Source: Oscheius dolichura (lineage: Eukaryota > Nematoda > Chromadorea > Rhabditida > Rhabditidae). From it: a DNA stretch of 64,000 nt. The DNA lies in assembly GCA_932521035.1 (NCBI GenBank), contig OW051492.1, positions 5,022,001 through 5,086,000 on the forward strand. The letters are read 5' to 3'. The notes beneath the pieces are model-generated. The model was given only the letters and a program-made list of their open reading frames with translations, made no database searches and was not told the DNA's origin. Made by a program: the position numbers and the translations under genes. Positions 22,765 through 33,629 of the stretch are shown here, in pieces (positions within the stretch are counted from its first letter, which is position 1; the number at the start of each line of letters is the position of its first letter).

Positions 22765-24249
22765 ATGAGCGCATGCGACTTGCCAATAGGTGGTTTACAA
22801 GCGGGAACAGACGGCCTACTCAGAGATAATGATCATAAAGGAACTTTAGCCACCCCGTACATGCCATCGTACATGGGGGAGGGACAGGTCTGCGTCGTGT
22901 GTGGAGACCTCGCCACTGGACTGCACTACCGGGCCATCACCTGTGAGGGATGCAAGGGATTCTTCCGCAGAACATCCCAGGTACCGTAGTCTTCTAGAAG
23001 AGACAACCCCCCTTTAGCGTCGTCTGGAATACGAGTGCAAGGGAAACGAGCAGTGCGACATCAACAAGCACACGAGGAACGTCTGCCAGCGTTGTCGTTA
23101 CATCAAATGTATCAATGCCGGGATGAGCACTGATCGTAAGTACCGTCCCCCTCCTCCCAGCTCATCCTCCTTTTAGTGGTTTTGAACGAGGTGGAACGGG
23201 TACAGAAGAGGGAATTGATCAAGGGAAACCGCGAGAGGAGGAAGCTGGAATCTCATCTGTCGGCCCTCAAGTCGCCCATCAGGGACCACAATGAACTCCT
23301 CGAGGAGGTGAGTCTCCCCTGTTTGCCTTGATGGTCCGTCGGTAGCCGCATCCATCCCGCCGTCGAGTTGCGTCGGGCTGGCGCAACTCCTTCCATTGTC
23401 TCCTCGGATTATGGAAACAGCCCGCGGAGCTAACCATTAGATTCAGGTCAACCGAATAACCTCGGCCTTCTGTAAATTGGTGGATCAGACGCCGACAACC
23501 TCGCCTGAGCTGTCCCCCTCCGACTACAGCCCAAGCAGCGCCGACAGCCGGCTGACCGCTCTGATCCGTCCCATCGTCCACCGTAACACCTTGTTCGCCC
23601 AGCATCTGCCCGTCTGGCTCCATGTAAGTAGAGTCTCCTGTTATTCGAAGAGTTCTTTCAGCTGCCCGTCTCGGCCCAGTCCCAGCTCCTCCACGAATCT
23701 CTCCTAGAGGTCCAGCTCCTCCGCTTCTTGTCATTCTTCGACGTCAAGGACAAGACCTTCCGTTTCCCCAACGGGACGATCTTCGAACAACAACATCTCC
23801 TTGATTTGATCGCCCTCGACATCGAGGATGACAATGGTTTCTTCTGTTGTCTCCATATGTATCCTGCCGTTCAGAAGACCTTCAACGTCTGGTCCATTGG
23901 ATGTTCCGGTTCGGAGGGGCCCTGGCCGAGATGGAGCTGAACGAGCAGGAGCTGGCCCTGATCAGTGCGTTGCTCATCTTCAACCCCGACCATCTGGACC
24001 TTGTCATGGTTCGGTCAATCCTCCCTCCCATTTCAATTTCCCCTTTAGAGCGCCGTCCTGTCCCACACGAGTAAGCAGTTGTACGAGATGTTGTTCGCCC
24101 TGACGGAGGACATTTCGGACGACGAGGTGCACAACCGGTGGGCGGTGCTCGTGAACAGGATCTACCAGATCAGGACGATGAGCAGTCGGATTGCTCCGTT
24201 TGTGGTCAGCCAGAATGCTGACCTCTTTGCCGTAATATTCTCCGTTTAG
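22765..24249 (+). CDS. thyroid-hormone-receptor-like nuclear receptor (NR1)
   Basis: Seven exons, about 380 residues. The DNA-binding domain has two complete zinc fingers: [14 protein letters not shown] with P-box [10 protein letters not shown], and a second finger with a five-residue D-box (CKGNEQC). The segment after it, [19 protein letters not shown] followed by RERRK, is the hallmark of the thyroid hormone receptor group. The ligand-binding domain is divergent but retains [20 protein letters not shown] and a C-terminal helix ([10 protein letters not shown]) where AF-2 belongs. A nuclear, DNA-binding transcription factor on AGGTCA-type half sites is expected from the P-box. Iodothyronine binding cannot be judged. 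Other NR1 groups (E78, Rev-erb) are less likely from the post-DBD segment. Confidence 0.85.
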
Positions 24250-25196
24250 AGGGGGGCGAGGGATGGGAGAAGATAGGGACACCGGGGGAGGGGAAAACTT
24301 CTGCTTCTTTAGAGGGGAGATATGACCTTTTTTTGGTTGGGCAGGTGATAGGGGCCGGGAATCATGGGGTACACATACTTTCAGGAAGGGAAAAGATCAA
24401 AGGGAAGGAGGGAAAAGATCAAAAGGAATTTGGTGAGTTTTGTTTCATTTTTATGTCGTTGCCACTCCCGTCTAGTCTTTCAGACCCCCCGAGGGTCAGG
24501 CCGTCCTCCACCCGAGGAGCCATTGTCCAGGCCGCCGTATTTGTGCAAAGCAGCTCTCCTAGTCACCCGTGTTATTTTCTGTTGCAATCAGCCGCCTTAC
24601 TTGTGCAAAGTATCTTTCGTCTAGTCTCCGTTCCAGCCTGGGACAGCCACAAACTTGTGCAAAATTAGAGATAAAGTGCCCGTGGCCAGTAAACAGTTTC
24701 AGCTTCAGGGTCACGTGTGACGCATGCCCGGCTCCTGCTCTTCTGATAATGACTTTTGCACTCTTTCGATGACTCTCGTTCTATTTTTGGATTCTTTTTG
24801 GAATTTTAGACAACATCCGGAAGGAACAGTTCGGAACAGCGTTTGCTCTCTTTCAGACAAACTTTCGAATAAACATTTTGGTTGTATTGTTTTGTACCGG
24901 GCGGAATGTAAGCTGGGCAGTCTTCGATATCACTCCTTCCGTTTACCTTGTGATGGTTAGTCATGCTTCTCATTACGGCTCCTCTTCTTCTTCTGCTGGC
25001 CCTCTTCCTTTCCTTTTCTCTCAATTCTTCAGCAGTGGGCTGTGTCCAGTGCTGACATGACCGCCACCTCCGGCGACTCTCGGAACTTCTGATAGTATTA
25101 ACCATTTTTTGCTTCGCTTATCTGAGTTGGATGTTGATAACAGAGGCCATCTCCAGGGCACTTACTTGAACTCCCCCATTACTGTAATGTCAGCTC
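24250..25196. other. interval between the nuclear receptor and the UGT gene
   Basis: No coding exon recognised. It contains three copies of TTGTGCAAA within about 120 bases (near 24542, 24601 and 24654), the first two inside longer similar tracts (CCGCC...TTGTGCAAAG...CTAGTC). Confidence 0.4.
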
Positions 25197-27105
25197 TTCC
25201 GCTCCTCTTCCTTCTGGTGGCTACGGTACACGGAGGGAACATCCTCGTCTTCAATCCTACTCTGGGATACAGCCATGTCAAGTTTATTGGCAACATCGCG
25301 GACGTCTTGGCCCGAGGAGGACACACCGTGGTACCTTGGATACTCAACTCCATAGTCTCTCCTTCAGACGGTGTGGGCTCCCATATTCGATCGAGATGTC
25401 AATCCCATCGGCACGACAGAGACTTCCGTCAGAACCATAGTTCAGGAGACGGGCAGAGAGGTCGACTTCTCCTCCGACCGAGTGAGCTACGTTCGTCCAT
25501 GGGGCAGACCGTGGTACCAGGACCCGTGGGGAAGTAGGTCAATTAATACACAAGATGTTCTCTACCTCCTGGAATGTACCCAGCGACTGTTTCAAGGTTA
25601 CTAGGCTCCCCGAAAGATAAACTGTCCCGTGTCAGCCATCCTCGAGGACGAGCAGCTCCTCCAACGCTTGAAAGACGAGAAGTTTGACCTAGCCGTAACC
25701 GAACTATTCAGCTATGTGCCCTTGGGAATCTTCGAGGTTTTCCCCTCTTATTTAGTCAGTAATAGGTTTAGATTCTTGGCATACGAAAGACGATTGTGGC
25801 ATCCTCCTTGGGCACCTTCCCTGCCCTCCATGATATCAGCGGCCTTCCTCGAACACCCTCTTTTGTTCCAGGCAAGCAGTGCCGGTTACTGTTACAATGA
25901 ATGTTCAGGATTTATCACAACATATAGTGAAGAGATGAGCTTCCTCCAGAGATTGGACTCGTGTCTATTGAACTTCTTGGAGTACACATTCAACCAGCTC
26001 GACCTCTATCAACAGAATCGCCTGATTAGACGGCACTACCCAACAGTTCCCGACCTCTACGAACTCCTTCATGTGGGGTCTCTCTTCTTTGTAGAGAACA
26101 GCAGCTTTTAGAAGAGAGCCGGCGTCGTCCTTTCCAATACAAACGAGTTCACAGAGTCCCCTCGCCCACAGAGCAACATGGTCAAGTACATCGGCGGGGC
26201 AGGGATATATCCTCCTCAACCAATCCCTGAGGTAATCATCCAGTATCACCGTTTCAAGTTATAAGACTTCAGAATTTCGACCTCCTCCTGGGTCAGCGTG
26301 ATTCGACGGTTCTCTTCTCCTTGGGGACCGTCATCGACTCCTGCTCCATGTCGGTCGAAAGGATAGCAGGCATCTTGTCGGCCTTCTCCCACTTCTCCGA
26401 AGTCACTTTCCTGTGGAGATTCCCCAGTTGCCACAATCGGACGATTCCCTGGGACAGCCATCCTAATGTCGTCCGAGTGGACTGGATACCCCAGTCAGAT
26501 CTTCTCGGTAAGGCGATCCTCCCTCCCTCCCAAAACGCGACCTCAGCCGATCATCGAGTGAAGGCCTTCATCACCCACGGGGGAATGAATTCAATGACGG
26601 AGGCCGTCTTCCGGGGGAAGCCCATTATCACCATCCCATTGTTCGCTGACCAGTTCGTCAATTCACGGAATGCCGGTAAGCAGTCTCCTTTCAATGTTGA
26701 GAAGAGCTTATAGTGAAACGCGGGTACGGTATATCTATCCAACAGGCGGACTTGTCGGGAGCCACGATAGAAGCCGCCTTGGAGGAGGTACTGGCTATGA
26801 ATAGGTATGATCTGTGAGGACAACGGGACCCTAAAGAGTTTAGCTCGTATTCGAAAGTGGCCAGCCAGGCGGCACGGGTTCTACGAGGAAAGGAGGAGGA
26901 CTTCAGAAGGGAGATCCTCCGCCAGACAGAGCTTATCCTAGAATATGGGCCACTGGAACATCTTCGGCTATCCTCGAGGAATCTCAGTGTCATTCAGCTT
27001 TATTTGATTGACTGTATTGTATTTATCATTCTAATGGTCTTCTGTTGTACAAAATGTATCTATGTGTTGCAAAGGAGAGTGGCGATCAAAGAGAAAACAG
27101 ATTGA
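25197..27105 (+). CDS. membrane-bound UDP-glycosyltransferase (GT1/UGT)
   Basis: Ten exons giving about 500 residues. There is a signal peptide (MSALPLLFLLVATVHGG), then NPTLGYSHVKFIGNIADVLA with the acceptor-site His region. VASSLGTFPALHDISGLPRT comes next. The sugar-donor signature has FLWRFP, DWIPQSDLLG and FITHGGMNSMTEAVFRGKP, then IPLFADQFVNS. A single membrane helix near the C-terminus (LYLIDCIVFIILMVFC) precedes a basic cytosolic tail. UGTs conjugate small lipophilic molecules to sugars on the lumenal face of the ER. One intron (25872-25908) has a GC donor and is exactly 37 nt, the commonest length here; removing it restores the frame. AATAAA lies at about 27122. Confidence 0.9.
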
Positions 27106-27259
27106 TTTATACATATTATGTAAATAAAAGACTGTCCTTGGTGACTCGAAAAAGATAGAGACGGCGCTATTCCTATCGGCACTGGGTCACCTGCGAAGTG
27201 CGATCTAATCTTCGGATTGTCTCCTCCGGACACGTCGTGTCCTTTCTCCTTTGATCAAT

Positions 27260-29522
27260 GAATGGGTCGCCGTAGTCTCCAGCTATATCTGCCCTTTTTC
27301 CTGCTCCTCGTCCTCTTCCTCATTCTCCTCAAGTCTATTGCGTGAGTTGTCCCCTCTCCTCCTCCTTTCACCCACCATTTTCAGCTTTTTCCAGGCCGAC
27401 CGGTTGAGAGACGACTCCGTGGAGAACTTCGACCTCTTTGTGTATTCGTCGTACTTCTTCCCGAAGTCAAAAAGTCTCGGGAACAATGCCGTGGCCATCG
27501 TCTTCACCGCCGACTTCGAACTGGCCGAGCACTTTCCCCAGTTGCATCTTCGCTTATCCTCAAAAGGGAAAATGACCTTTGTAAAGGCCGATGTACAGAT
27601 GTAACGGTCCTTTTTGGTCCAGAATAGAGACATTCAGAATAACCCCCCACCAGAAATGTAAGTGGATAAACTACTATGTTGTGGTAGAGGGACTGCCCTC
27701 CCTCGAAAAGGTCTCCGTCAGCACGGGAGACAGATTTGTCCAGGTTGGTCCGTCCTCCTCCTCCCTTCCCCTTGTTTCAGATCCCAGTCAAAATCCCCTC
27801 GACTGGCTACCACGATGTCGTTACGTGTGTCGCCCCCCTTTTTGCCAGCGAGCAGTGGCAGACGGCCATCTTGTCTGCCCACGTGTACAAGAGGTACCGT
27901 CCTCCCGGGTTCTCCCTTACCAGTTTGCCAGATTCGGCAGCCATATGCATCTGTACGTGAGGAGCATGGTGGCCCCTCTCTTCGAACTGTTGAAGGAGTA
28001 CGAGAAGCAGGGCTACCTGACACTTCAGCCATGGCACCGGATCCACCTCAGCAATGTCCCCATGGACGACTTCAACCCGAACCTGGCCGTCGAGTTCCGG
28101 AGCCAGGCAGCCGCCCAGACGGATTGCCTACTCCAATACAAGGTATTTCATTCTCTCTTGAGTAACACAAGCCTTTTAGGAAAGAGCCGCATATATAAGT
28201 TTCGTTGACCTGGACGACATCCTGATCCCTCGGCTTGGGGCAACATATTTCGACGAGTTCGAGGAGATCTTCGTCATGGCTCCCAGCGCCGCTTACTTCG
28301 TCTATGAGAAGGAGAACACCCACGCCGCCACAAGTGAAGACTCCAGGAGATATTGAGGTCTATATAAATTCCAGGCCGGTCTGCTAATGGCTTCTCTATC
28401 GCGGATACGGTATTCTCAATTGAATTCGAGCAGACGACGGAGACGGGCAAATTTGTCACCCAGCCGAAGTACGTCAACGCCTCGTGGATACACTGGCCGC
28501 CGTCTGTCCCACCCGGAATGGAAAAGTAAGGATACTCTTTCTAGAATAAATCTATTGATTATTAGATTCCATGTGCCGAACTCTGTGAATGCCATCACTC
28601 ATCTGAAACATCTGAACAAGGTGTCCCATGTGGACAAGGGGAAGGTCGACCTGCCCCTGTACCAGCCAGACGAAGACGGAGAATTCGAGCCGAAGGAACT
28701 CATCTCCATGGAGGATTTGGAGGCCATTGAGGGTGACTACCAGAGGTGAGCTACAATGTCTAGAATAACGAGGCCCCGTGAAGAATGGCGGCCATCCCCC
28801 GGGTCAGGCAGTTGATGGGCAAGTTGCCCGAGGACTTCTTCTACGCCAAGCTGATCGGCGGCTGCTACGGCGAGTTCTACAAATTCTTCTATACGGGCCG
28901 GCTGGACAAGCTCAAGTGTTTCGGACCGGAGAGATGCCAGGTGGGTATTCCCCGGGGAGGGGACAGACTATCGGGTACTTCCCCCGGGGGGAGGTGTATG
29001 ATCCTACTGATAAAACTTGGACGAATGGTCCTTTTTGGTGCAGCTATTCGGGGGGCATAAAGTGGCTGCTGACGGGCATGGCCGGTGGGCACCGTGTTCT
29101 TGACGAATATTCGCCGTTAGACAACTGTAGCAATACTCTTCAGGGACTTGCCCCTATTGCATGTGCTCGTTCTTCTGGTAGTTAAATGATCACTTCGGCA
29201 CTGTTGAACACCTTGAATACAGTAACTTAGAAAGTAATCGAGAGGCGAATGATCTCTCCCAATAACTCACCAGAACATTCCTCTCTTGGAGTGCAAATAT
29301 CTAGAAATAGAGCAAAGTGCCTGTTATATGACGTGAAGACGAGCCTTGTTTATACAGTACCCAGCTATACCCAACAATAAGAGACAGTTTCAGTTTCCAT
29401 CATCTCCCGGCATCCCCTGCTACAACGCCGTCGGCTCGTACAGGTCCCATGACGGCCCGACCCACAGTGTCCACTTTGCCTCTTCCACCAAATTCGAGCT
29501 AGATGACGGGTGTATACGGTAG
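27260..29522 (+). CDS. GT92 (DUF23) family glycosyltransferase
   Basis: Ten exons join in frame. The start MGRRSLQLYLPFFLLLVLF with a long hydrophobic stretch is a signal anchor, so the product is a type II Golgi or ER membrane protein. The catalytic region contains YYVVVEGLP, TCVAPLFASEQWQTAI, LYVRSMVAPLFELLKEYE, GYLTLQPW, QTDCLLQYKERAAYISFVDL followed by DDILIP, and NHFN-type segments later (FHVPNSVNAITHLKHLNKV). The Asp-rich VDLDD is the expected metal/nucleotide-sugar site. Family members include galactosyltransferases acting on N-glycan core fucose in nematodes. The last intron (28941-29391) is about 450 nt and holds a two-copy imperfect repeat of GGGTAyTTCCCC. AATAAA lies near 29537. 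Confidence 0.85.
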
Positions 29523-29602
29523 CCGGTGTGTGTCGTAATAAAACCAGAATTGATCAGTGCTGTTCTGTCTTCCCATGTGTCCCCTCCCTGATACGGCTCC
29601 CC

Positions 29603-29609
29603 TATAAAA
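29603..29609 (+). promoter_or_regulatory. TATA box of the small coiled-coil gene
   Basis: TATAAAA touches an ATG at 29610 that gives a frame-shifted product. The splice-compatible start is the ATG at 29686, 80 nt further on, which fits normal TATA-to-ATG spacing. Confidence 0.45.
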
Positions 29610-29685
29610 ATGTCCGGCCGAGCCCTCGCTTTCCTGCTGATAGCAGCTCCACTCCCGAACAGAATCGACTACGCCTTACTCATTT

Positions 29686-30015
29686 ATGAAGCCACATTCC
29701 AAGAGATCCAGCGGTAACAGTTCTTCTTCTCCGAATTAAGACAAACCCATTCTAGACTCGAGTGCGAATGAAGAAGATCTCCTTGTTAAGTATTACGAGA
29801 CACTGGACAGACTCGAGGCTCTGGCCGACAAATTACGAGACGAGCAGAGGAAGGTCCGGCTATTGGAGGACGAATTGGACGAGATCCAGGCGGAACAAGA
29901 ACTGGAGAGGTCAGACTACGCGGAGACGATAAAGCGACAACAAGAGCAGATAGATGAACTGCTGAAGGAAGCGGGCAAGCCCAGACGAGAAAAGACTGTC
30001 CAGTTCACGTGCTAA
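29686..30015 (+). CDS. small charged coiled-coil protein (95 aa)
   Basis: Two exons (29686-29713, 29756-30015). The short first exon encodes MKPHSKRSS, and the second starts in frame with DSSANEEDLLVKYYETLDR. Almost the whole product is a predicted coiled coil rich in Glu, Lys, Arg and Leu, ending KTVQFTC. The alternative upstream ATG at 29610 looks like a signal peptide but runs into a stop across the splice, and it overlaps the TATA box, so it is rejected. No family recognised. The gene lies at the last GC-rich position before composition drops to AT-rich at about 30.23 kb. Confidence 0.6.
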
Positions 30016-30784
30016 TGAACACACCCTATACATATAAATATTTATTTCGAAAAGTCGCTTACGAAAGAAGTCTTTGTTCGTGTCATGGGATAGACAAAAC
30101 ACAGAGTTCAAAGTTATGACGAGTGAATCACGGAGGAATGTGATAGAGGCGGCAGGGGCACGACAGGCAGCCTTAAAAGAGAAAAAAAGGAAAGAGGCGA
30201 CACTAATTTGTACACTATCCAATTATATATTTCAGTACTAAAATACCGGTATTGCAATTATTGCTGTTATAGCATACCGAACTTTCGTATAGCGAACTGG
30301 TTCGTTTAAAAACGTTTTTTTTCATTCATTTGTGTTGATTTTTCACAATACATTTTATGTTCATACAGATTACCGCTTTTATATCTTTGAAAATATACAG
30401 GGACCTTGCTTTTTGCTTCCTATTTTCTGGTAACATTTTGAGCCCTAATCATCGCCGTTTCAAACAGCTAAGAAACCAAAGACACCCTATCTTACCACTG
30501 CTCCTTGACACGCAGGGTATTCCCTGAAATAGCATCACTAAATGCACCCGGTGCAGCTTGTACCCCGTTATCGTTCACATGCTAGGGTCAACATATTCGG
30601 TTTCCCCGAGAGCGTTACGTAGCTTGGCTATCTTGTACGTCTATGCTTGAAAAGCTCCACCTGTATAAGAAATATAAAACTATTTATAGGTCATATAAAA
30701 ATTTAAAACAAAATTCTACAAACAATACCAGCGATCTCACATATCAAAGTAGACCCGAAATAATATAAACTATAATGTGATAAA
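30016..30784. other. AT-rich interval at a composition boundary
   Basis: GC content drops sharply at about 30.23 kb. No gene is seen. It must contain the 3' UTR of the minus-strand HBS1L gene. Confidence 0.4.
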
Positions 30785-33256
30785 TTAGGGTAATTTCTTC
30801 TCGATTATCCCAGCGGCAAGCGTTTGTCCACCAGCCCGAATAGTGAGCCTTCCAAGGGCTTTACAAACAGTATAAGGCTCAATAGCCACATCAAAATCCG
30901 TCTCTATTTCCACAATTCCTGACATATTACGAGAAAGACACCTAATAAGCACATTTCAATAAAATTTGAAGTCTACTACCTCGGACGTTCTTTTATAACC
31001 TCTCCGTTTGATTTGTTTACAGCAGCTACAAGTTTTACCAACGTACAAGGAATACACAATGAATGGCAAAAAAGTTCCGCTTTTGTACCTAAAATAATAT
31101 AAATAAGTAAGTATATTGGTCACCTAACCTTTCATCAAGGGAACAGCAATATCAAAAACTACTAGTCGTGCTAAAAATCGTTTTCCAGGAATTAGAGTGT
31201 CCTGTGTCAATTGTTTTTTAAAATTAAAGATAGGTAAACATACTTCTCCTCCTCTTACGATAACATGTCCGGCGTGAATAGTGTCTGGTTCAAATGTTCC
31301 TGTTAGAGTCAAAAGCGCTTGATCCCCAGCGATACAACAGTCAATAGATCCACCGTCATCATTTGAACAGGCTTGAAAATAGATCTTCAAGAACATTAAA
31401 TAAAAATAGCCTACATTTTACAATAGCAGCATCGGCGTTCGGCATAATAAATACTTTGTCTCCATTTTCGACTTCACCCGACTCAATCTTTCCACTTAGA
31501 GAGAGCTGCGTTGTTGTTATTTTGAACACATCATTGATAACTATTCTAAGAGGGCCATCTATGGCGCGAGGCGGAGCCGTAAAAGAGTCTGCAGGAGCAT
31601 TATGATAGGAATAAAAATTGCTACCGATAAAATCCACAAGAGGCCCTCCCTTGTACCACGTGGATAGCTGATGTGTATTTGGAACTTTATAAACCAAATT
31701 ATCTCCTGATAGCCCGGAAACCGGCACAAAGCGCACTTTTGAAAAACCAGCCTAAGAAAAGTAAACTCATACAAAACTACATACTTGTTTAGTTAAGAAA
31801 GTGCTGATATTCACTTCAACTTCTTTAAATCGATCCTCTGACCAATCAACGGTATCTAGCTTATTTACTGCCACGACTAATTGAGCAACACCTGCAAGCA
31901 TTTTGAAAAATTAATTAACAACACGTGAAAATACCTAAACTTCTCAGCAGCATCGCATGCTCTCGAGTTTGCCCCCCGTTTTCAAACCCTGTTTCAAATT
32001 CTCCTCGAGTAGCGTTAACAACAAGGACAGCAGCATCAGCTTGAGAAGCTCCTGAAGTAAAATAATTTTATTTTTTTTAAAGACTAACCAGTAATCATGT
32101 TAGGAATAAAATCCTTATGTCCAGGTGCATCTAAAAGAAGAATACGTTTAGACTTTGTCTCAAATGATGTTTTAGCGATGTCCATGGTTACTCCTCGTGT
32201 TCGTTCTTCTTCGGTCTCATCAAGCACCCAAGCATAAGCGAATGAAGCCTTTCCTGTCCTAGCAGATTCTTGTTTATATTTATGTATAGTGCGCTGATCA
32301 ACACATCCCAGCTAAACATTTTCGGTTTGTTAGTCAGTAAACAAGGCAGACCTGATACAAAAGATGTCCCATCAAGGTTGATTTTCCTGCATCGACGTGC
32401 CCAACTACAACCAAATTAATCAACTGTTTTTCTCCCGCAGGAGCTTTCCTAGATTTACGAGGAGTTGATGTAACGGACGAAATAGCGGCCAGCTGTGTCA
32501 ATCTGAAAAACAATTATAGGAAAAATAAATCCAAGGTATTATACCTATGAGTACTCGAATTACTGGGAAGATTTACAAGTGCTAGTTGCGGAGTTGTCTG
32601 TTTCGCATCATTCTTTTTTCTAGAGGGTGATTTGGAAGAACTTCTACCCCCTTGTTCAGCAACTTTTAAATTCGATATACTAGGTAACATTGGCTGAAAT
32701 TAATAGTTAAACAGTACAAAATATATTACCTTTATATTTTCTTCCTTGGGTAAAGGCAGTAATTCCGGACTATTTTCTGGCATCGAGGGCAATGTTAAAA
32801 TTACATGCTTTTGCTTCATATATTCAAATCCAGGCGGAGGTCCGTACGATATAGGTGTTACAGAATTTGTGGGCACTTCGGGGCTCTCATTAACTACGAA
32901 ACTTATTATTTTGAACAGTAAAACGACTCACTATCATCCATATTAAAAACGCCAGCATCTTCTACAACATCGTTTTCTAAAACTGTTTCTGTAGGAATAT
33001 AGTCGTGCAAAGTTGTTTTATATGTGTTTGATGAAGACAGCCTATTTCGCCGGTATACAAATTGAGCTGGAAGGAAGTAATGGAAAAGAAACATTTAAAC
33101 GTTCTTACAGCAACCGGGAGGCAATGGCCCTGAATCTTCTTCATAAGAACGTCCAAAATCATCTTCTTCATCATCGCTAAGATCTAAAAAATAGAAAGTG
33201 ATATTATGAAAATCCATACCATCATCGTATGTTAGTTTTTTCCTGTGACGACTCAT
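30785..33256 (-). CDS. HBS1L: HBS1-like translational GTPase (ribosome rescue)
   Basis: Thirteen exons with introns of about 33-44 nt. The N-terminus [12 protein letters not shown], an acidic segment and QFVYRRNR match the start of HBS1 proteins. The GTPase domain has G1 ([20 protein letters not shown]), switch I with RTRGVTMD, G3 ([13 protein letters not shown]) and G4 (AVNKLD). Domains II and III follow, including [10 protein letters not shown] and the C-terminal [20 protein letters not shown]1 with Pelota/Dom34 recognises stalled ribosomes in no-go and non-stop decay in the cytosol. The gene is AT-rich throughout and faces away from MED1, sharing a 373-nt intergenic region, so the two may use a bidirectional promoter. 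Confidence 0.93.
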
Positions 33257-33629
33257 TATTCTAGTGGTACGCTACTGAAACAAGTTGGGTATTCACGAAG
33301 AGAGATTTAAAAAGAGGATAAGTCAGAAAATATACAGAGAACGTGGCCAAAAAGTTTTCTTCAAAATCTTATTCCAAAGAGATGTAATAAGTGCCACTGT
33401 AATATGTATGACGGAGTGAAATGAGCCCCTCTTACTGTGAAATAAACCACCCGTATGCGGCAATTTATAAAGTAGTCTTCATGGTTATAGACGCAGACGC
33501 GAGTAACACGCTCCCAGTCAATTCGGCTCTTTTACCTCTAACCTGGGCATTTTTCTTTCGAAAATTGTACTGCAAAAATAGTATGCTTCTGTTTTCAGGG
33601 TTATTGACCTAATTGTACAAGAAGTAAAA
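33257..33629. promoter_or_regulatory. bidirectional interval between HBS1L and MED1
   Basis: 373 bases separate two divergent start codons. A TTCTGTTTTCAG sequence ends at 33598, 31 nt before the MED1 ATG, and could be its trans-splice acceptor. No TATA box is obvious. Confidence 0.45.

Noticed and set aside
29610..29716. Upstream ATG with a signal-peptide-like product before the small coiled-coil gene
   Set aside because: It overlaps the TATA box, and across the splice it hits a stop after four residues, while the ATG at 29686 continues the coiled coil in frame.
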